A stretch of 50,080 nt of DNA. Origin: Melioribacter sp. (GTDB lineage Bacteria > Bacteroidota > Ignavibacteria > Ignavibacteriales > Melioribacteraceae). The notes under the pieces are model-generated. The model was given only the letters and a program-made list of their open reading frames with translations, did no database searches and was not told the DNA's origin. Position numbers and translations under genes: made by a program. Location of the stretch: positions 1 to 50,080 of the forward strand of contig PMDS01000107.1 of NCBI GenBank assembly GCA_003155655.1. Direction: 5' to 3'. This document shows positions 25,548 through 35,378 of this stretch, piece by piece (position 1 is the stretch's first letter; the number at the start of each line of letters is the position of its first letter).

Positions 25548-28500
25548 TTATTTTACTATCATTAAATCCCAGGCTAATAGCCGGCGCACCCTAAACAGAC
25601 TTTCGTAATTTGGGTTATTATTTAATAAAGCGACATAATATGCAAAGACCTTTTCATATTCCTTTTGCCCTACGTTTATCATTACCCCGGTATAACAGAA
25701 ATCATCTGCTTTTATTCCCTTTATAAGATTTGAAGAGCCCCTTAATAAACTCTCTGCGCTATTAAGCATAAGAGCTGCTTTATCCAGCTGGCTGTTTTGT
25801 AAAAAAACTTTTTCAAGCTGGAAAAAGGTGGATAACTGAGAAATACTATCTGGTTTGGTGGTTCTTATAAATACGCCTGCCTCTTTATCTAAAGGAAAGA
25901 TATTTAAAAATGTTGCAGCATTTACCTTTTCCAGGATTTTAATGTTGTTGTAATCTTTCATTATCTGAAGCGAGTCGGGAAATAAGTTAGTTAATTTTTC
26001 CAAAGATTCTTTTCTGGCAATTGAAATGCCCAATTTTTCCAAAGCGATAGAGTAAAGCAAGTTTGTTTTATAATCATTAGGATAAAGCCACGATAAAAAT
26101 TTAGATAAGCCATAAGCGAAGCGAAAATTTTTTGTTACATAAATGTTATGTTCAATTGTGTTAATTAAATCTTCCTTGCTTGGCTTGTATAATTTAGAAA
26201 AGGCTTTAACAAACAAACCGGTAGAAAGAGTATCAAACTTTTCATCAATCGGAGTTAGATAATTTGACGGTTTACCGACATAAAAAGATTTTGGCGCCAG
26301 GAATTCAAGAAGCGGGTGCAGCTCAGAATTAATGGGATAATCTGTTGTGATGGAAAAAAATCCACGAGGAGAAATGGTTTGGCCAGTTAAAAACGTGAAG
26401 GGATTCAATATACCTATTCGTTTAAAGTCATCATTTACAGCCCTAACATTGAAATTTTTTATAAACAAATCAGGATCCAGCACTATTTGTTTTTTAGTCC
26501 CAACCAAAATGATATCATTGGCCGCACTGCTCCATAACTGGGAGTATTTGAACACCGAGGCGAAAGTATTTAAAACTAATTTCAAAACCTCATCGTCTAC
26601 CGCATAAAGATGAAACCACTGTACCATTATTCCAGTTGAATCGAGCTTTGCGGCACATTTTTCAAAATATTCCTTGGAAAATAAATTACCAATGCCGGCA
26701 ATCCATGGATTAGATGGTTCGGAAATTATAACATCATATTTTTCTTTTGATAATTTAAGTAAAGTTAAAGCGTCCTCATTGTAAATTTTCAAACGGGGGT
26801 CTTTTATGCAGTTTCTGTTTTCTTTAACAAATAAGTCAGCAGCATTAATCACTTCCTTTGATATTTCTGCACAAGTAACTTTATCTACCGGATGTGTAAG
26901 AACGGAGCCAATTGTAGTTCCACTGCCAAAGCCGACTACAAAAATATTTTTAGGATTTGGATGAAGCATCATAGGAATTTGACCTAACAGCACCTGCGTG
27001 GGCATGTCAAAAAATGTGCTTGCATCGGGCTTGCCGTTTATAATCAATCTTTTATTTGCAGGATTGCTAATAGACTGTACCACAGCAACAGTTGCATTCT
27101 GTCCTTCTTTGTAAAAAACAATTTTGTCATCATCAAATAATTTGGTGAATTCTTCAAATGAATTTGGCGGCACCGAGTCAAACGATCTAAACACGCCGCT
27201 CAAAATAATCTTTTCATTCCAAGATGGATGAAGAAATACATATCCAGTAAAAACAAAAACTGAAATCACAACAAAAGAGATTTTTTTAAAAAGAGAATAT
27301 TGTTTAATATTAAGAGCAAGCAGCACAGCAGTAAAGAGATTTAATGCAATTCCTATTTCAAATGCCCCCTTAATTCCTAAAAGAGGAATAAATATCAGTC
27401 CGGTAAAAATAACGCCAGCTACAGTGCCAAGAGTGTTAACAGAAAAAACGCGTCCGACTGAAAAACCAACTTTATTGTTTGAACCTGAGACTATTTCCGA
27501 AGCAATTGGAAGCGACATTCCCATGAATGTTGTTGGCAGGAACAACAGAATAAAACAAATTAAAAATTCCACAGCGAGAAATATTTCAAAAGATTGTGAA
27601 GATTTTGAAAACAGGGCAGCAATCTTCCAAAGAAAATAGGGGAGGCGCTCGTAGAATATTAAAACCAGCATTGTTGAAACGGCTATAGCTGACTGCGTAA
27701 AAGCAAGAAGTTTAAAAAGATTAAATTTTTTAATAAAATTTTGAGAAACAATTAAACTCCCGGTAGTTATTCCTCCTATAAAGGCCATAAGCATAATTGA
27801 GAATGCATATGTTGACGATCCAAAAAAGTTGATTAGCAGTCTTACCCAAACCATTTCATATAAAAGCGCGGCAGCTCCCGAGAGCCCTGCGGATAGAATG
27901 ACAATAGCAGCCTGCCTTTTTGTAATTTCCGGTAAGCGGGCAGGAGGACTAGCCCCATCAACAGCCGGCAATATAATAGTAATGTGCTTTGCCTTCCTTG
28001 AAAGAATGAAACCCGTTAAACCAGCTGCAATATTTAAACAAGCAGTAGCATAGATAGTAATATTCAATCCAAAACTTTTTATTAAAACAAAACCTGACAA
28101 AACAATTCCTACAACAGCACCAAATGAGTTTAAGAAATAAAGAATGGCAATTTCTTTTCTTGCATCTTGAAGTTTATCAACAAAAAATTTACTTAGAACC
28201 GGAAGCGTTCCGCCCATTGCTGTAGTCGGGGCAAATAATAATATGAATGCAGTTAGAAATCTTAAACAGTTGAAAAGAAAGCCCTGTGAATATAAATCTA
28301 ATCCGGCTGCAGTGGTTAAAAAGAAATTACCGGCAAAACGGCTTATTGCAGGATAAAGCAAACAGTAGAATCCAATAAACAATTCAAGAAGAGAATAAAT
28401 AAGCACGGGGTTATTTAATGTATCTGCCTTTTTCCCGAATAAATAATTTCCAAATGCAAGCCCTCCAAGAAAAGCAGCAAGAACAGTCATTTGAGCATAG

Positions 28501-28625
28501 GTTGTGTTTCCTAAAAACAAACTCAAATATTTGAACCATACTATTTGATAAATTAAACCCGCAATTCCGCTTATAACGAAGAGCAAAGAGATTGCGGTTT
28601 TCAAGCTTTGTTTTTTTTCATCCAC
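25548..28625 (-). CDS. Membrane-fused spermidine-synthase-like protein
   Basis: A 1025-residue fusion. Two similar blocks of membrane helices (about 8-205 and 230-450) begin with matching motifs, SGIAGLIYQIVWFKYL and SGAAALLYEMVWVRLL, showing an internal duplication. A spermidine-synthase-type Rossmann domain follows (about 490-750), with a glycine-rich loop FVVGFGSGTTIGSV, an acidic residue in CAEISKEV and SEPSNPWIAGIGNLFS. The last ~250 residues are helical and TPR-like. Known SpeE-like membrane proteins of this layout have an unproven substrate; aminopropyl transfer is not assured. It is last in a same-strand series after the antiporter gene (45-base gap). Confidence 0.82.
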   Translation of the reverse strand: MDEKKQSLKTAISLLFVISGIAGLIYQIVWFKYLSLFLGNTTYAQMTVLAAFLGGLAFGNYLFGKKADTLNNPVLIYSLLELFIGFYCLLYPAISRFAGNFFLTTAAGLDLYSQGFLFNCLRFLTAFILLFAPTTAMGGTLPVLSKFFVDKLQDARKEIAILYFLNSFGAVVGIVLSGFVLIKSFGLNITIYATACLNIAAGLTGFILSRKAKHITIILPAVDGASPPARLPEITKRQAAIVILSAGLSGAAALLYEMVWVRLLINFFGSSTYAFSIMLMAFIGGITTGSLIVSQNFIKKFNLFKLLAFTQSAIAVSTMLVLIFYERLPYFLWKIAALFSKSSQSFEIFLAVEFLICFILLFLPTTFMGMSLPIASEIVSGSNNKVGFSVGRVFSVNTLGTVAGVIFTGLIFIPLLGIKGAFEIGIALNLFTAVLLALNIKQYSLFKKISFVVISVFVFTGYVFLHPSWNEKIILSGVFRSFDSVPPNSFEEFTKLFDDDKIVFYKEGQNATVAVVQSISNPANKRLIINGKPDASTFFDMPTQVLLGQIPMMLHPNPKNIFVVGFGSGTTIGSVLTHPVDKVTCAEISKEVINAADLFVKENRNCIKDPRLKIYNEDALTLLKLSKEKYDVIISEPSNPWIAGIGNLFSKEYFEKCAAKLDSTGIMVQWFHLYAVDDEVLKLVLNTFASVFKYSQLWSSAANDIILVGTKKQIVLDPDLFIKNFNVRAVNDDFKRIGILNPFTFLTGQTISPRGFFSITTDYPINSELHPLLEFLAPKSFYVGKPSNYLTPIDEKFDTLSTGLFVKAFSKLYKPSKEDLINTIEHNIYVTKNFRFAYGLSKFLSWLYPNDYKTNLLYSIALEKLGISIARKESLEKLTNLFPDSLQIMKDYNNIKILEKVNAATFLNIFPLDKEAGVFIRTTKPDSISQLSTFFQLEKVFLQNSQLDKAALMLNSAESLLRGSSNLIKGIKADDFCYTGVMINVGQKEYEKVFAYYVALLNNNPNYESLFRVRRLLAWDLMIVK

Positions 28626-28670
28626 GAAAACACCTCATCAAAAAGAAAGTATTCCAGCCACAAAAAGTAA

Positions 28671-29981
28671 TTAGTGAATAAAAAGAAGCTGAATTAATAT
28701 AAAAATTGGCAAAAGCACGATTAATGAAAATTTTAAAATGTAAGCAAAGAAATGCGGCATCTTTATATTATTCTCCTCTGCCACCGCTTTTACCATAAAA
28801 TTAGGTACATTGCCAATATAAGTTATGCCGCCAAATAATACACTGCCAACAGAAATTGCCTTCAACAATCCTTCGGGAATTCCAGCTACAAGAATTGCCG
28901 CATTATTTTCTAATCCTAACGCAAGCGAATGAAATGTTACGGCAGCAGGAGTACTATCTAAAAAACTGCTCAGCAATCCGCAGAAATAATAAAATTGATG
29001 CGGCATCACAACACCCAGAGTTTTTGCATTGTATTCAAGATAAAGTATGCATGGAACCATCGTTATAAAAATTCCAAGAAAAAGATATCCAACTTCTTTT
29101 ATGGGTTCCCATGTAAAGTTGTTTGATACGCGCACAGGTTTTGTTGTAAATAACAGAGACAAAATTGCCATAGCAAGAATAACAACCTCGCGTAAAAATT
29201 TGTAGTAGTGGTTTTGTTGGATAAAAGGAATGAATTGTTCGTTCAAAAAGGCAACGGCAAACACAACCCCAATTAGCCAGATAAAGTTTAACGTTCCTTC
29301 AAGTTTAATTGGGCTTATCATGCGCTTATCCATTTCAAGTGCAGCTGAGGATTCTTTTTTATGATAATATAAATCACAGAGATAATAAATAGTTAGGAGA
29401 AGAAAATTAGTTACAAACCATTCAGGCAAGAGTTTAAGAAACCATGTAAAGTGTGCGCCGCGCAAGTACATCATAAATAAGGGCGGATCACCAAGAGGAG
29501 TTAATAATCCGCCGCAGTTTGCAACAATTGCAATAAAGAAAAGAATAGTATGCACTTTAAGATTGCGTTCTTTATTGGTTTGGATTAATGGTCTGATCAA
29601 GAGCATTGCCGCACCGGTAGTTCCTATGAAAGAGGCAATAACCGCACCTATGCCAAGAAATGTTGTATTTACAAGCGGGGTTGCCTCAATATCTCCGGCG
29701 ACAAATATTCCACCGGTTATTGTGAAAAGAGACCCGAGTAAAATAATAAACGGGATGTAATCAAAAATAATAGTCTCATAAAGGCGCTCACTTAATCCGG
29801 CAGCAAAAAGATAAATTATTGTTGGTATACTGATAATAACAGCTACAATTAATTTGTTTTCATTCTTCTCCCAATAGCGATTCCCAAAAAGCGGAAAAAG
29901 CGCAATTGAGAACAGCATTAATACAAAAGGTATGGTACAGACTAAAGGAATCTGAGTAAAACTTTCACTCATAGAAAACAT
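28671..29981 (-). CDS. Putative Na+/H+ antiporter or citrate-type transporter (CitMHS_2, ion transporter superfamily)
   Basis: A 436-residue protein with about 12 membrane helices, of the ion transporter superfamily. The N-terminus PLVCTIPFVLMLFSIALFPL and the motifs GGLLTPLGDPPLFMMYLRG and SFLDSTPAAVTFHSL fit the CitMHS_2/NhaD-like group, whose members are annotated as sodium:proton antiporters or putative citrate transporters. The GDPP and STPA loops resemble the two re-entrant loops of this superfamily. It is 24 bases downstream of mscL and 45 bases upstream of the spermidine-synthase-like gene. An ion-homeostasis role alongside MscL is plausible, but the transported ion is not shown. Confidence 0.8.
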   Translation of the reverse strand: MFSMSESFTQIPLVCTIPFVLMLFSIALFPLFGNRYWEKNENKLIVAVIISIPTIIYLFAAGLSERLYETIIFDYIPFIILLGSLFTITGGIFVAGDIEATPLVNTTFLGIGAVIASFIGTTGAAMLLIRPLIQTNKERNLKVHTILFFIAIVANCGGLLTPLGDPPLFMMYLRGAHFTWFLKLLPEWFVTNFLLLTIYYLCDLYYHKKESSAALEMDKRMISPIKLEGTLNFIWLIGVVFAVAFLNEQFIPFIQQNHYYKFLREVVILAMAILSLLFTTKPVRVSNNFTWEPIKEVGYLFLGIFITMVPCILYLEYNAKTLGVVMPHQFYYFCGLLSSFLDSTPAAVTFHSLALGLENNAAILVAGIPEGLLKAISVGSVLFGGITYIGNVPNFMVKAVAEENNIKMPHFFAYILKFSLIVLLPIFILIQLLFIH

Positions 29982-30005
29982 TCCGCAAGATTTAATAAAG
30001 AAAAA

Positions 30006-30398
30006 TTATTTTTTTAACAGGTCTCTTATCTCTGCAAGAAGAACAACCTCTTCTTTTTGTACTATAACGGGTTTTTCCTCCTCTTTGTTTTTTAATGAAT
30101 TGATAGCTTTAATCAACATAAATATCGCAAAGGCAACAATCAAGAAATCTATTATATTGTTTATAAATGCACCATACCTTATTACAACGGCAGGAGCATT
30201 TACGGTTGCAGCTTTTACTGTAACTGCAAAACTGCCAAAATCAACTCCTCCCAGTAGTAAACCAATAGGTGGCATAATAACATCATTTACAAAAGAGGTA
30301 ACAATTTTGCTGAATGCTGCGCCAATTATAATGCCAACAGCAAGATCAACAACGCTTCCCCGCATTGCAAATTTTTTAAATTCCTGAATTAAATTCAT
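30006..30398 (-). CDS. mscL: Large-conductance mechanosensitive channel
   Basis: MscL opens under membrane tension to release solutes during hypo-osmotic shock. The N-terminal segment [20 protein letters not shown] with the pore-lining glycines and alanine is diagnostic. Two membrane helices are present (about 15-45 and 75-98), and the C-terminal helix ends AEIRDLLKK. The 130-residue length is normal. It lies 16 bases downstream of the esterase gene and 24 bases upstream of the antiporter gene, so a shared transcript is likely. Confidence 0.96.
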   Translation of the reverse strand: MNLIQEFKKFAMRGSVVDLAVGIIIGAAFSKIVTSFVNDVIMPPIGLLLGGVDFGSFAVTVKAATVNAPAVVIRYGAFINNIIDFLIVAFAIFMLIKAINSLKNKEEEKPVIVQKEEVVLLAEIRDLLKK

Positions 30399-30414
30399 TT
30401 TATTTCTCCCGGGT

Positions 30415-32226
30415 TTATTTGTCTATAAATTTTTGCAGCCATTTTTGAATAATTTCTTTTGACTCGTAGTTTCCGTGACCGGCGCCTTCGATTCTTTTAT
30501 AGGTGATATCGTAATTAAGAGCCTGTAATTTTTTTATAAATGAATCGGTATAAGAAATATCAAGGGAATTATCGTTAGTTCCATGCAGTACAAGGTAGGC
30601 AAGTTTTTTTTCTTTTTTTATAATATTATTCATGTCATATTCATGTTTTTCATCGCGCGGGTTAAAAGGAATTCCGGAAGCAACAATAGCCGCATCAAAC
30701 AGTTCGGGGTAAAGCAATCCAAACCGCCAGGCGCCATAACCGCCCATTGAAAATCCATACAAAAAGGATTTGTCTATTTTAAAAACACTCTTAATATTTT
30801 TAATTAAATCGACAACGTCTTTTTCTGTAGTCCCGGTGTACCAGTCGCTCAAACCGCGGCCGCGCGGGGCAACGAGTATAAAATTATTTTGTGCAAACAT
30901 TTTTGCAGCATATTTAATATACTCTACTTCGTCTACGCCGCTGCCGTGTAATGCAAATAACAGGTTATGTTTTTGGCGGGGGTTAAAGTTAGCCGGCAGC
31001 ATTATCGAAAATGGCTGCGGCGATAAATCGATTTGAGATTTGAAAGCTGCCAGCAAATAGCCTTCTTTATTGAAAATTGTTTTGTCTTTCATGAAGATTT
31101 TTAAAAGAGAAGTAAATGTTTCTATTTGGTTTTGCAGCTCCTCCAGGTTTTTTCTCTCATCAAAAGAGGCTATTTCATTTTCTATAATATTGAGTTGATA
31201 ATAAAGAGTTGTAACGCTTAATGATGAAGCGGCATTATCGTCAGAGGCAAGAAGATCAATTTCTTTTTTTGATTTTGAAATAAACGAGGAATCATAAATT
31301 AAAAAATTGTCATTATGTATTAGTGAGTCGTTAAGAGATATGGAGATTTTATAAAGTCCGGGAATCATCATTAGATCAATTTTGTCCCTAAAATTATCTT
31401 TTCCACTAATTAATGGCGTGGAAAAATCATGGGAATTTAATAAAGACTGATTTTTAAAAATTCTAACTTTGAAATCAGAGTTAACTATTCCCGGTGAAAA
31501 AACAAAGTAGCTAATTATCAACGGACTTTTGATAACAAGTTTTGGTTTTGGAGCAAATGAAAATTGCAACCTGGATTTATCAGACTGGCGAAAACGAACA
31601 GGGATATATTTTCTAAAATTGGTGCTTTCCGTATCGTAGTTGTCATAAATGAGCATATTTATTTTGCGGGAACGATCATCATTTTGACTGATGTAAACAA
31701 TATTAATACCTGCAAGACTGTCTCTCAAAGGGTTGAACGGATAAATATTTTCCCATGGAATTTTTATAAAGTAATCGGCAGTCTTTAGGCTGTTATTAAT
31801 CTTTATTTCGGGAACGGGAGGAGAGGAAATTTTCGGAAAATATTTTCCGTCTTTGTTAACAACAAAAGCAACCGGTTTGCCATCCTGTATTGAAAAGCCG
31901 AAAGAATAAAACTTATTTGAGCTATCTGTGCCGTTATTAAAAGGAGTAACAAAGTTTACAAAAAAACCGTCACCATATCTCCAACTTCTATCGCCATCCT
32001 TAAAGTGGTTATCCTTTACATTAGCCTTAATAATCAGTTCGCTTCTATTGAGAGTCAGCGCTAATTTGATTTCCGGGAAACCGGATTCGTCTTTCAAATT
32101 TGTATTATAATACGAGCCTTCTGAAAGGATAATTTCTTTTATTGGTCCATTCTGCGCAAATTGAATACAGTTTAGAATAAACAGGAAAAAAATAATTTTT
32201 GAAAATGCGCGTATCATAAGAATCAC
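30415..32226 (-). CDS. Secreted alpha/beta-hydrolase esterase with N-terminal sugar-binding-like domain
   Basis: A 603-residue exported protein. A signal peptide (about 1-24) precedes a beta-rich domain resembling CBM9 (about 28-200), with [17 protein letters not shown] as its characteristic block. The C-terminal ~220 residues form an alpha/beta-hydrolase of the PHB-depolymerase/feruloyl-esterase type. The nucleophile is about S493 in GFSMGGYG, the acid D552 in HGTNDNS and H584 in GAGHGNYE; the oxyanion region is FALHGSG. It probably cleaves esters on polysaccharides or related polymers outside the cytoplasm; the substrate is not determined. It heads a same-strand series with mscL and the antiporter. 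Confidence 0.8.
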   Translation of the reverse strand: MILMIRAFSKIIFFLFILNCIQFAQNGPIKEIILSEGSYYNTNLKDESGFPEIKLALTLNRSELIIKANVKDNHFKDGDRSWRYGDGFFVNFVTPFNNGTDSSNKFYSFGFSIQDGKPVAFVVNKDGKYFPKISSPPVPEIKINNSLKTADYFIKIPWENIYPFNPLRDSLAGINIVYISQNDDRSRKINMLIYDNYDTESTNFRKYIPVRFRQSDKSRLQFSFAPKPKLVIKSPLIISYFVFSPGIVNSDFKVRIFKNQSLLNSHDFSTPLISGKDNFRDKIDLMMIPGLYKISISLNDSLIHNDNFLIYDSSFISKSKKEIDLLASDDNAASSLSVTTLYYQLNIIENEIASFDERKNLEELQNQIETFTSLLKIFMKDKTIFNKEGYLLAAFKSQIDLSPQPFSIMLPANFNPRQKHNLLFALHGSGVDEVEYIKYAAKMFAQNNFILVAPRGRGLSDWYTGTTEKDVVDLIKNIKSVFKIDKSFLYGFSMGGYGAWRFGLLYPELFDAAIVASGIPFNPRDEKHEYDMNNIIKKEKKLAYLVLHGTNDNSLDISYTDSFIKKLQALNYDITYKRIEGAGHGNYESKEIIQKWLQKFIDK

Positions 32227-32333
32227 CTTTTAAATTTAGCGGAATAATTTTTAGAACAATTTAAACAAAAAAGAGAGAGAATATTTGGGAAAAAATGTTA
32301 AAAAGTTGATTGATACAATGAAATGATGGATTG

Positions 32334-32696
32334 TCAAGTTAAAAGGTCTTCATCACGATAGAGAATAAGTATTGCAGCTTGAGAGACAATCACAAATTTT
32401 TCATTTTCAATTTCGACTTCTATTGCGTCTTTACGCAAGAAGAGAGCAAAATCCCCTTCACGTGCCTGCAAGGGTATATATTTTGTATTTTTCTTTTCGC
32501 GCCATGGTTCGTCGTCATCAACGGGCATACCTATCGGGTATCCGGGACCGGACTTAATTACATACCCGCCCTGAACTTTTTCTTTTTCCTGAACCCCCGG
32601 AGGTAGATAAAGCCCGCTGTTTGTTTTGTTGATGTTTTCCTCCGGCCGGATGAGAATGCGGTCGCCCACGATTATTATTTTTTCAGTGTTAATCAA
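32334..32696 (-). CDS. Cpn10 (GroES)-like protein without adjacent GroEL
   Basis: A 120-residue protein with the GroES fold pattern: IIIVGDRILIRPEE, then a mobile-loop-like segment SGLYLPPGVQEKEKVQGGYV, then SGPGYPIG. In authentic GroES the loop contains an IVL-type tripeptide that contacts GroEL; here it reads LYL, so contact is possible. An extra segment (PVDDDEPWREKKNTKYIPLQ) lengthens the roof region compared with the usual ~97 residues. No groEL is nearby. It has its own Bacteroidota-type promoter and is divergent from the TetR gene. It may be a specialised co-chaperonin or a structural relative with another job. Confidence 0.75.
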   Translation of the reverse strand: MINTEKIIIVGDRILIRPEENINKTNSGLYLPPGVQEKEKVQGGYVIKSGPGYPIGMPVDDDEPWREKKNTKYIPLQAREGDFALFLRKDAIEVEIENEKFVIVSQAAILILYRDEDLLT

Positions 32697-32718
32697 ATTG
32701 AACCATTCCTCTTTATAT

Positions 32719-32749
32719 CAAAAATAATAAACAAGAAGGACAGCAACAA
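32719..32749 (-). promoter_or_regulatory. Bacteroidota-type promoter for the Cpn10-like gene
   Basis: On the minus strand TTG (32749-32747), 20 bases, then TATTTTTG (32726-32719). A second TTG three bases closer (32746-32744) gives a 17-base spacer. The predicted start lies about 15-20 bases before the coding start at 32696. Confidence 0.6.
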
Positions 32750-32834
32750 GTTATTTGAAGTGAGCTTAAAGAAAGGCGCTCCAAATTTGCTTAAAACGCC
32801 ACAAATTTTTATTTTGGAAACCAGAAAAACAATA

Positions 32835-33464
32835 ATGGTTTCCATGGGTCTTGTATTGAAGGATAAAGAAAAAATAGTAGTAAAAGTATCGGAAAGATTT
32901 CTGTGCGACGGATTCTATAAAATAACAATGAGTGAAATTGCTTCGGAATTACACATCAGTAAAAAAACAATCTATAAATACTTTCCTACAAAAGAAGCCC
33001 TTGTAGAATCAGCGATAGATTTTTTCACGGGAGCCGTAAGAGCAGATGTGGAAAAAATTGTAAACAGTAAAGAAAATTCAGTGATAAAATTCTGCAAGCT
33101 GATAGAAAGAATCTGGAACATATTTTTAAAAGTGAGCGACAAATGGTTAAATGAACTTCACACGTTTATGCCTGAAACATGGAAAAAAGTGGATGATTTT
33201 AGGGCAAAAATGATATTCAAGAATATTACTAAATTAATTGAGCAGGGCAAGAAGGAAAAACTAATTAATGATTATCCAACGCCAATTATTATGAATGTTT
33301 TTCTCAGTTCGGTACGAGCAACAGTAAATCCCGAGTTCGTAATAAATAACAACTTTTCACTTTTGCAGGCCATAGATAGTACGTTTGAAATTCTTCTTAA
33401 CGGTATTCTAACTGAAAAAGGTAAAAAAACATATAAAAGTTTTAAAAAGAGGATAAAGCAATGA
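32835..33464 (+). CDS. TetR-family transcriptional regulator of the efflux operon
   Basis: A TetR-type repressor. The helix-turn-helix is clear: ITMSEIASELHISKKTIYKYF, with the family's invariant YKYF/YYHF end of the recognition helix. The remaining ~150 residues form the helical ligand-binding and dimer domain. The frame opens at a GTG (32760), but ATG 32835 (or 32844) places the HTH at the normal distance from the N-terminus. Its stop overlaps the start of the HlyD gene by 4 bases, so it is the first gene of the efflux operon and probably controls it in response to an exported compound. No operator palindrome is obvious to me. Confidence 0.87.
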   Translation: MVSMGLVLKDKEKIVVKVSERFLCDGFYKITMSEIASELHISKKTIYKYFPTKEALVESAIDFFTGAVRADVEKIVNSKENSVIKFCKLIERIWNIFLKVSDKWLNELHTFMPETWKKVDDFRAKMIFKNITKLIEQGKKEKLINDYPTPIIMNVFLSSVRATVNPEFVINNNFSLLQAIDSTFEILLNGILTEKGKKTYKSFKKRIKQ

Positions 33465-34429
33465 AAAGAATATTTTTACTTATCTGGCTGTTAAGCAGCA
33501 TTATCTTTTTTTCATGCAGCAGTAATGGCGGCAGAAAAACAATAGAAGAATCGGGCACCATTGAAGCTACAGAAGCAACAATAAGTTCGCAAGCCACAGG
33601 GAAAATAATAAAAATAATAAAAGATGAGGGTGCGCAAATTGCCACAGGTGATACAATTCTAATCGTTGACCACGAATTGCTGGGATTTCAATTGAGCCAA
33701 ATGGAAGCTACGCGCGATATTGCAAAAGCGCAGCTAGATCTTCTTATAAAAGGTTCACGCAAAGAAGATATACAGCAGGCTGAAGAGGTACTTAACCAAG
33801 CGGAGGCAAATTTTGAAACAGCGAAATCCGACAAAGATAGAATGGATGCGCTTTATAAAACCAACTCCGTAACAAAAAAACAATTTGAAGACGCATCCTC
33901 AAGGTTTGATGTAACACAAGCACAATTGAGCGCCGCTAAAGAAAATTTAATTAAGATTAAAAACATTGCGCGCCCTGAAGAAATTGCACAGGCAAAAGCT
34001 AATTATCAAAAATCAGAAGCGGCGGCTGAATCAATTAAAAAGAATATTAGAGATTGTTACGTAGTTTCACCAACCAATGGTTTTGTAGTTAAAAAATTTG
34101 TCGAACTTGGAGAGACGGTCTCAATGTTGTCGTCATTAGTAAAAGTTGCGGACCTTTCAAAAGTTAAGCTTGTTGTATACATATCCGAAAAAGACCTTGG
34201 TCTGATAAAATTAGGTCAGAAAGTTGAAGTTACAGTTGATTCATATCCGGGCAAAAACTTTGGAGGAAGTGTAATATATATTTCTCCCGAGGCAGAATTT
34301 ACTCCGAAGACAATTCAAACAAAAGATGAGCGTACAAAACTTGTCTTTGCTGTAAAAATAGAAATATCTAACCCCGGTTTTGAATTGAAAACCGGCATGC
34401 CTGCAGATGCAGCGATAATTGTTCAATAA
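33461..34429 (+). CDS. HlyD-family membrane fusion protein (efflux adaptor lipoprotein)
   Basis: Periplasmic adaptor linking an inner-membrane ABC exporter to an outer-membrane channel. The signal peptide ends in a lipobox (IIFFSC, Cys about 19), so it is a lipoprotein. A biotinyl-lipoyl-like half (GTIEATEATISSQATGKI) leads into a long coiled-coil hairpin (about 80-180) rich in AEEVLNQAEANFETAKSD-type heptads. The second lipoyl half and beta-barrel domain follow (VVSPTNGFVVKKFVELGETV). The layout matches YbhG-type adaptors. It overlaps the TetR stop and precedes the two ATPase genes. No TolC-type outer-membrane gene is found in the operon. Confidence 0.9.
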   Translation: MKRIFLLIWLLSSIIFFSCSSNGGRKTIEESGTIEATEATISSQATGKIIKIIKDEGAQIATGDTILIVDHELLGFQLSQMEATRDIAKAQLDLLIKGSRKEDIQQAEEVLNQAEANFETAKSDKDRMDALYKTNSVTKKQFEDASSRFDVTQAQLSAAKENLIKIKNIARPEEIAQAKANYQKSEAAAESIKKNIRDCYVVSPTNGFVVKKFVELGETVSMLSSLVKVADLSKVKLVVYISEKDLGLIKLGQKVEVTVDSYPGKNFGGSVIYISPEAEFTPKTIQTKDERTKLVFAVKIEISNPGFELKTGMPADAAIIVQ

Positions 34430-34461
34430 GAATAAATAAAGGGCAGCTTAAACAGGCTAAC

Positions 34462-35376
34462 ATGGAACAAATAATTCAAATAGAAAATCTTGAAAAATCC
34501 TATGGAACAATACATGCGGTTCAAAACATTTCCCTATCTATAAATAAAGGAGAAATGTTTGGCCTGGTAGGTCCGGATGGCGCCGGTAAAACTACAACTA
34601 TAAGAATTTTATGCGGACTGCTTTTAAAGGATAGCGGCGATGTAAAAGTTGTTGATAAAGATATTTCTAAGTATAGAAAAGAAATTCAAAAAAGCATTGG
34701 CTATCTTTCACAAAAATTTAGTTTGTACGGCGATCTTACAGTAGATGAAAACATGGAATTCTTTGCAGAGATTCATAATGTAAAAGATTATAAAGAACGC
34801 CGCGACGAGCTTTTAGAATTCACAAGACTTAAATCATTCCGCAGCCGCCTTGCAGATAAACTTTCCGGCGGAATGAAACAAAAACTTGCCCTTGCCTGCA
34901 GTCTTATTCATAAGCCGCAAATTATTTTTCTTGATGAACCAACTACAGGCGTAGACCCGGTTTCAAGAAGAGATTTCTGGAAAATACTTTCAGGGTTACT
35001 CAAAGAGGGAATGACAATTTTCATGTCCACGCCATATCTTGATGAAGCGGAAAGGTGTAACAGGGTGGCATTAATGAATGCCGGCAAAATTATTGCACTT
35101 GATACTCCTCAAAAAATAAAAGAACACATGGATAATTTTGTTGTTGAAATAGTTTGTACTCCTGTAAGGAAAGCATACGAGTTGATTAAGGGTATTACGG
35201 AATTAGAGGTACAAATGTTTGGCGATAGAGTAAATGTAATTGTTAAGAATTATGAAAAGGAAATACCGGTTGTTAAAAAATTACTTGAGAAAAATTCGGT
35301 TGAGATACTTGATAATAGAATAATTACCCCATCACTTGAGAATGTTTTTATGCATCTGATTAAGGAAGCGTCTTGA
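34462..35376 (+). CDS. ABC transporter ATPase 1 (efflux), with altered switch loop
   Basis: A 304-residue ABC-2-type exporter ATPase. Walker A is GPDGAGKTT (an Asp replaces the more common Asn), the signature is LSGGMKQ, and Walker B is IIFLDEPTTGVD. The switch (H-loop) segment reads MSTPYLDEAE where the family usually has THYLDEAE, so the hydrolysis-supporting histidine is replaced by proline. The same substitution is frequent in the N-terminal half of fused YbhF-like ATPases. With the next gene it probably forms an asymmetric heterodimer. It is 32 bases downstream of the HlyD gene. Confidence 0.9.
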   Translation: MEQIIQIENLEKSYGTIHAVQNISLSINKGEMFGLVGPDGAGKTTTIRILCGLLLKDSGDVKVVDKDISKYRKEIQKSIGYLSQKFSLYGDLTVDENMEFFAEIHNVKDYKERRDELLEFTRLKSFRSRLADKLSGGMKQKLALACSLIHKPQIIFLDEPTTGVDPVSRRDFWKILSGLLKEGMTIFMSTPYLDEAERCNRVALMNAGKIIALDTPQKIKEHMDNFVVEIVCTPVRKAYELIKGITELEVQMFGDRVNVIVKNYEKEIPVVKKLLEKNSVEILDNRIITPSLENVFMHLIKEAS

Positions 35377-35378
35377 TT

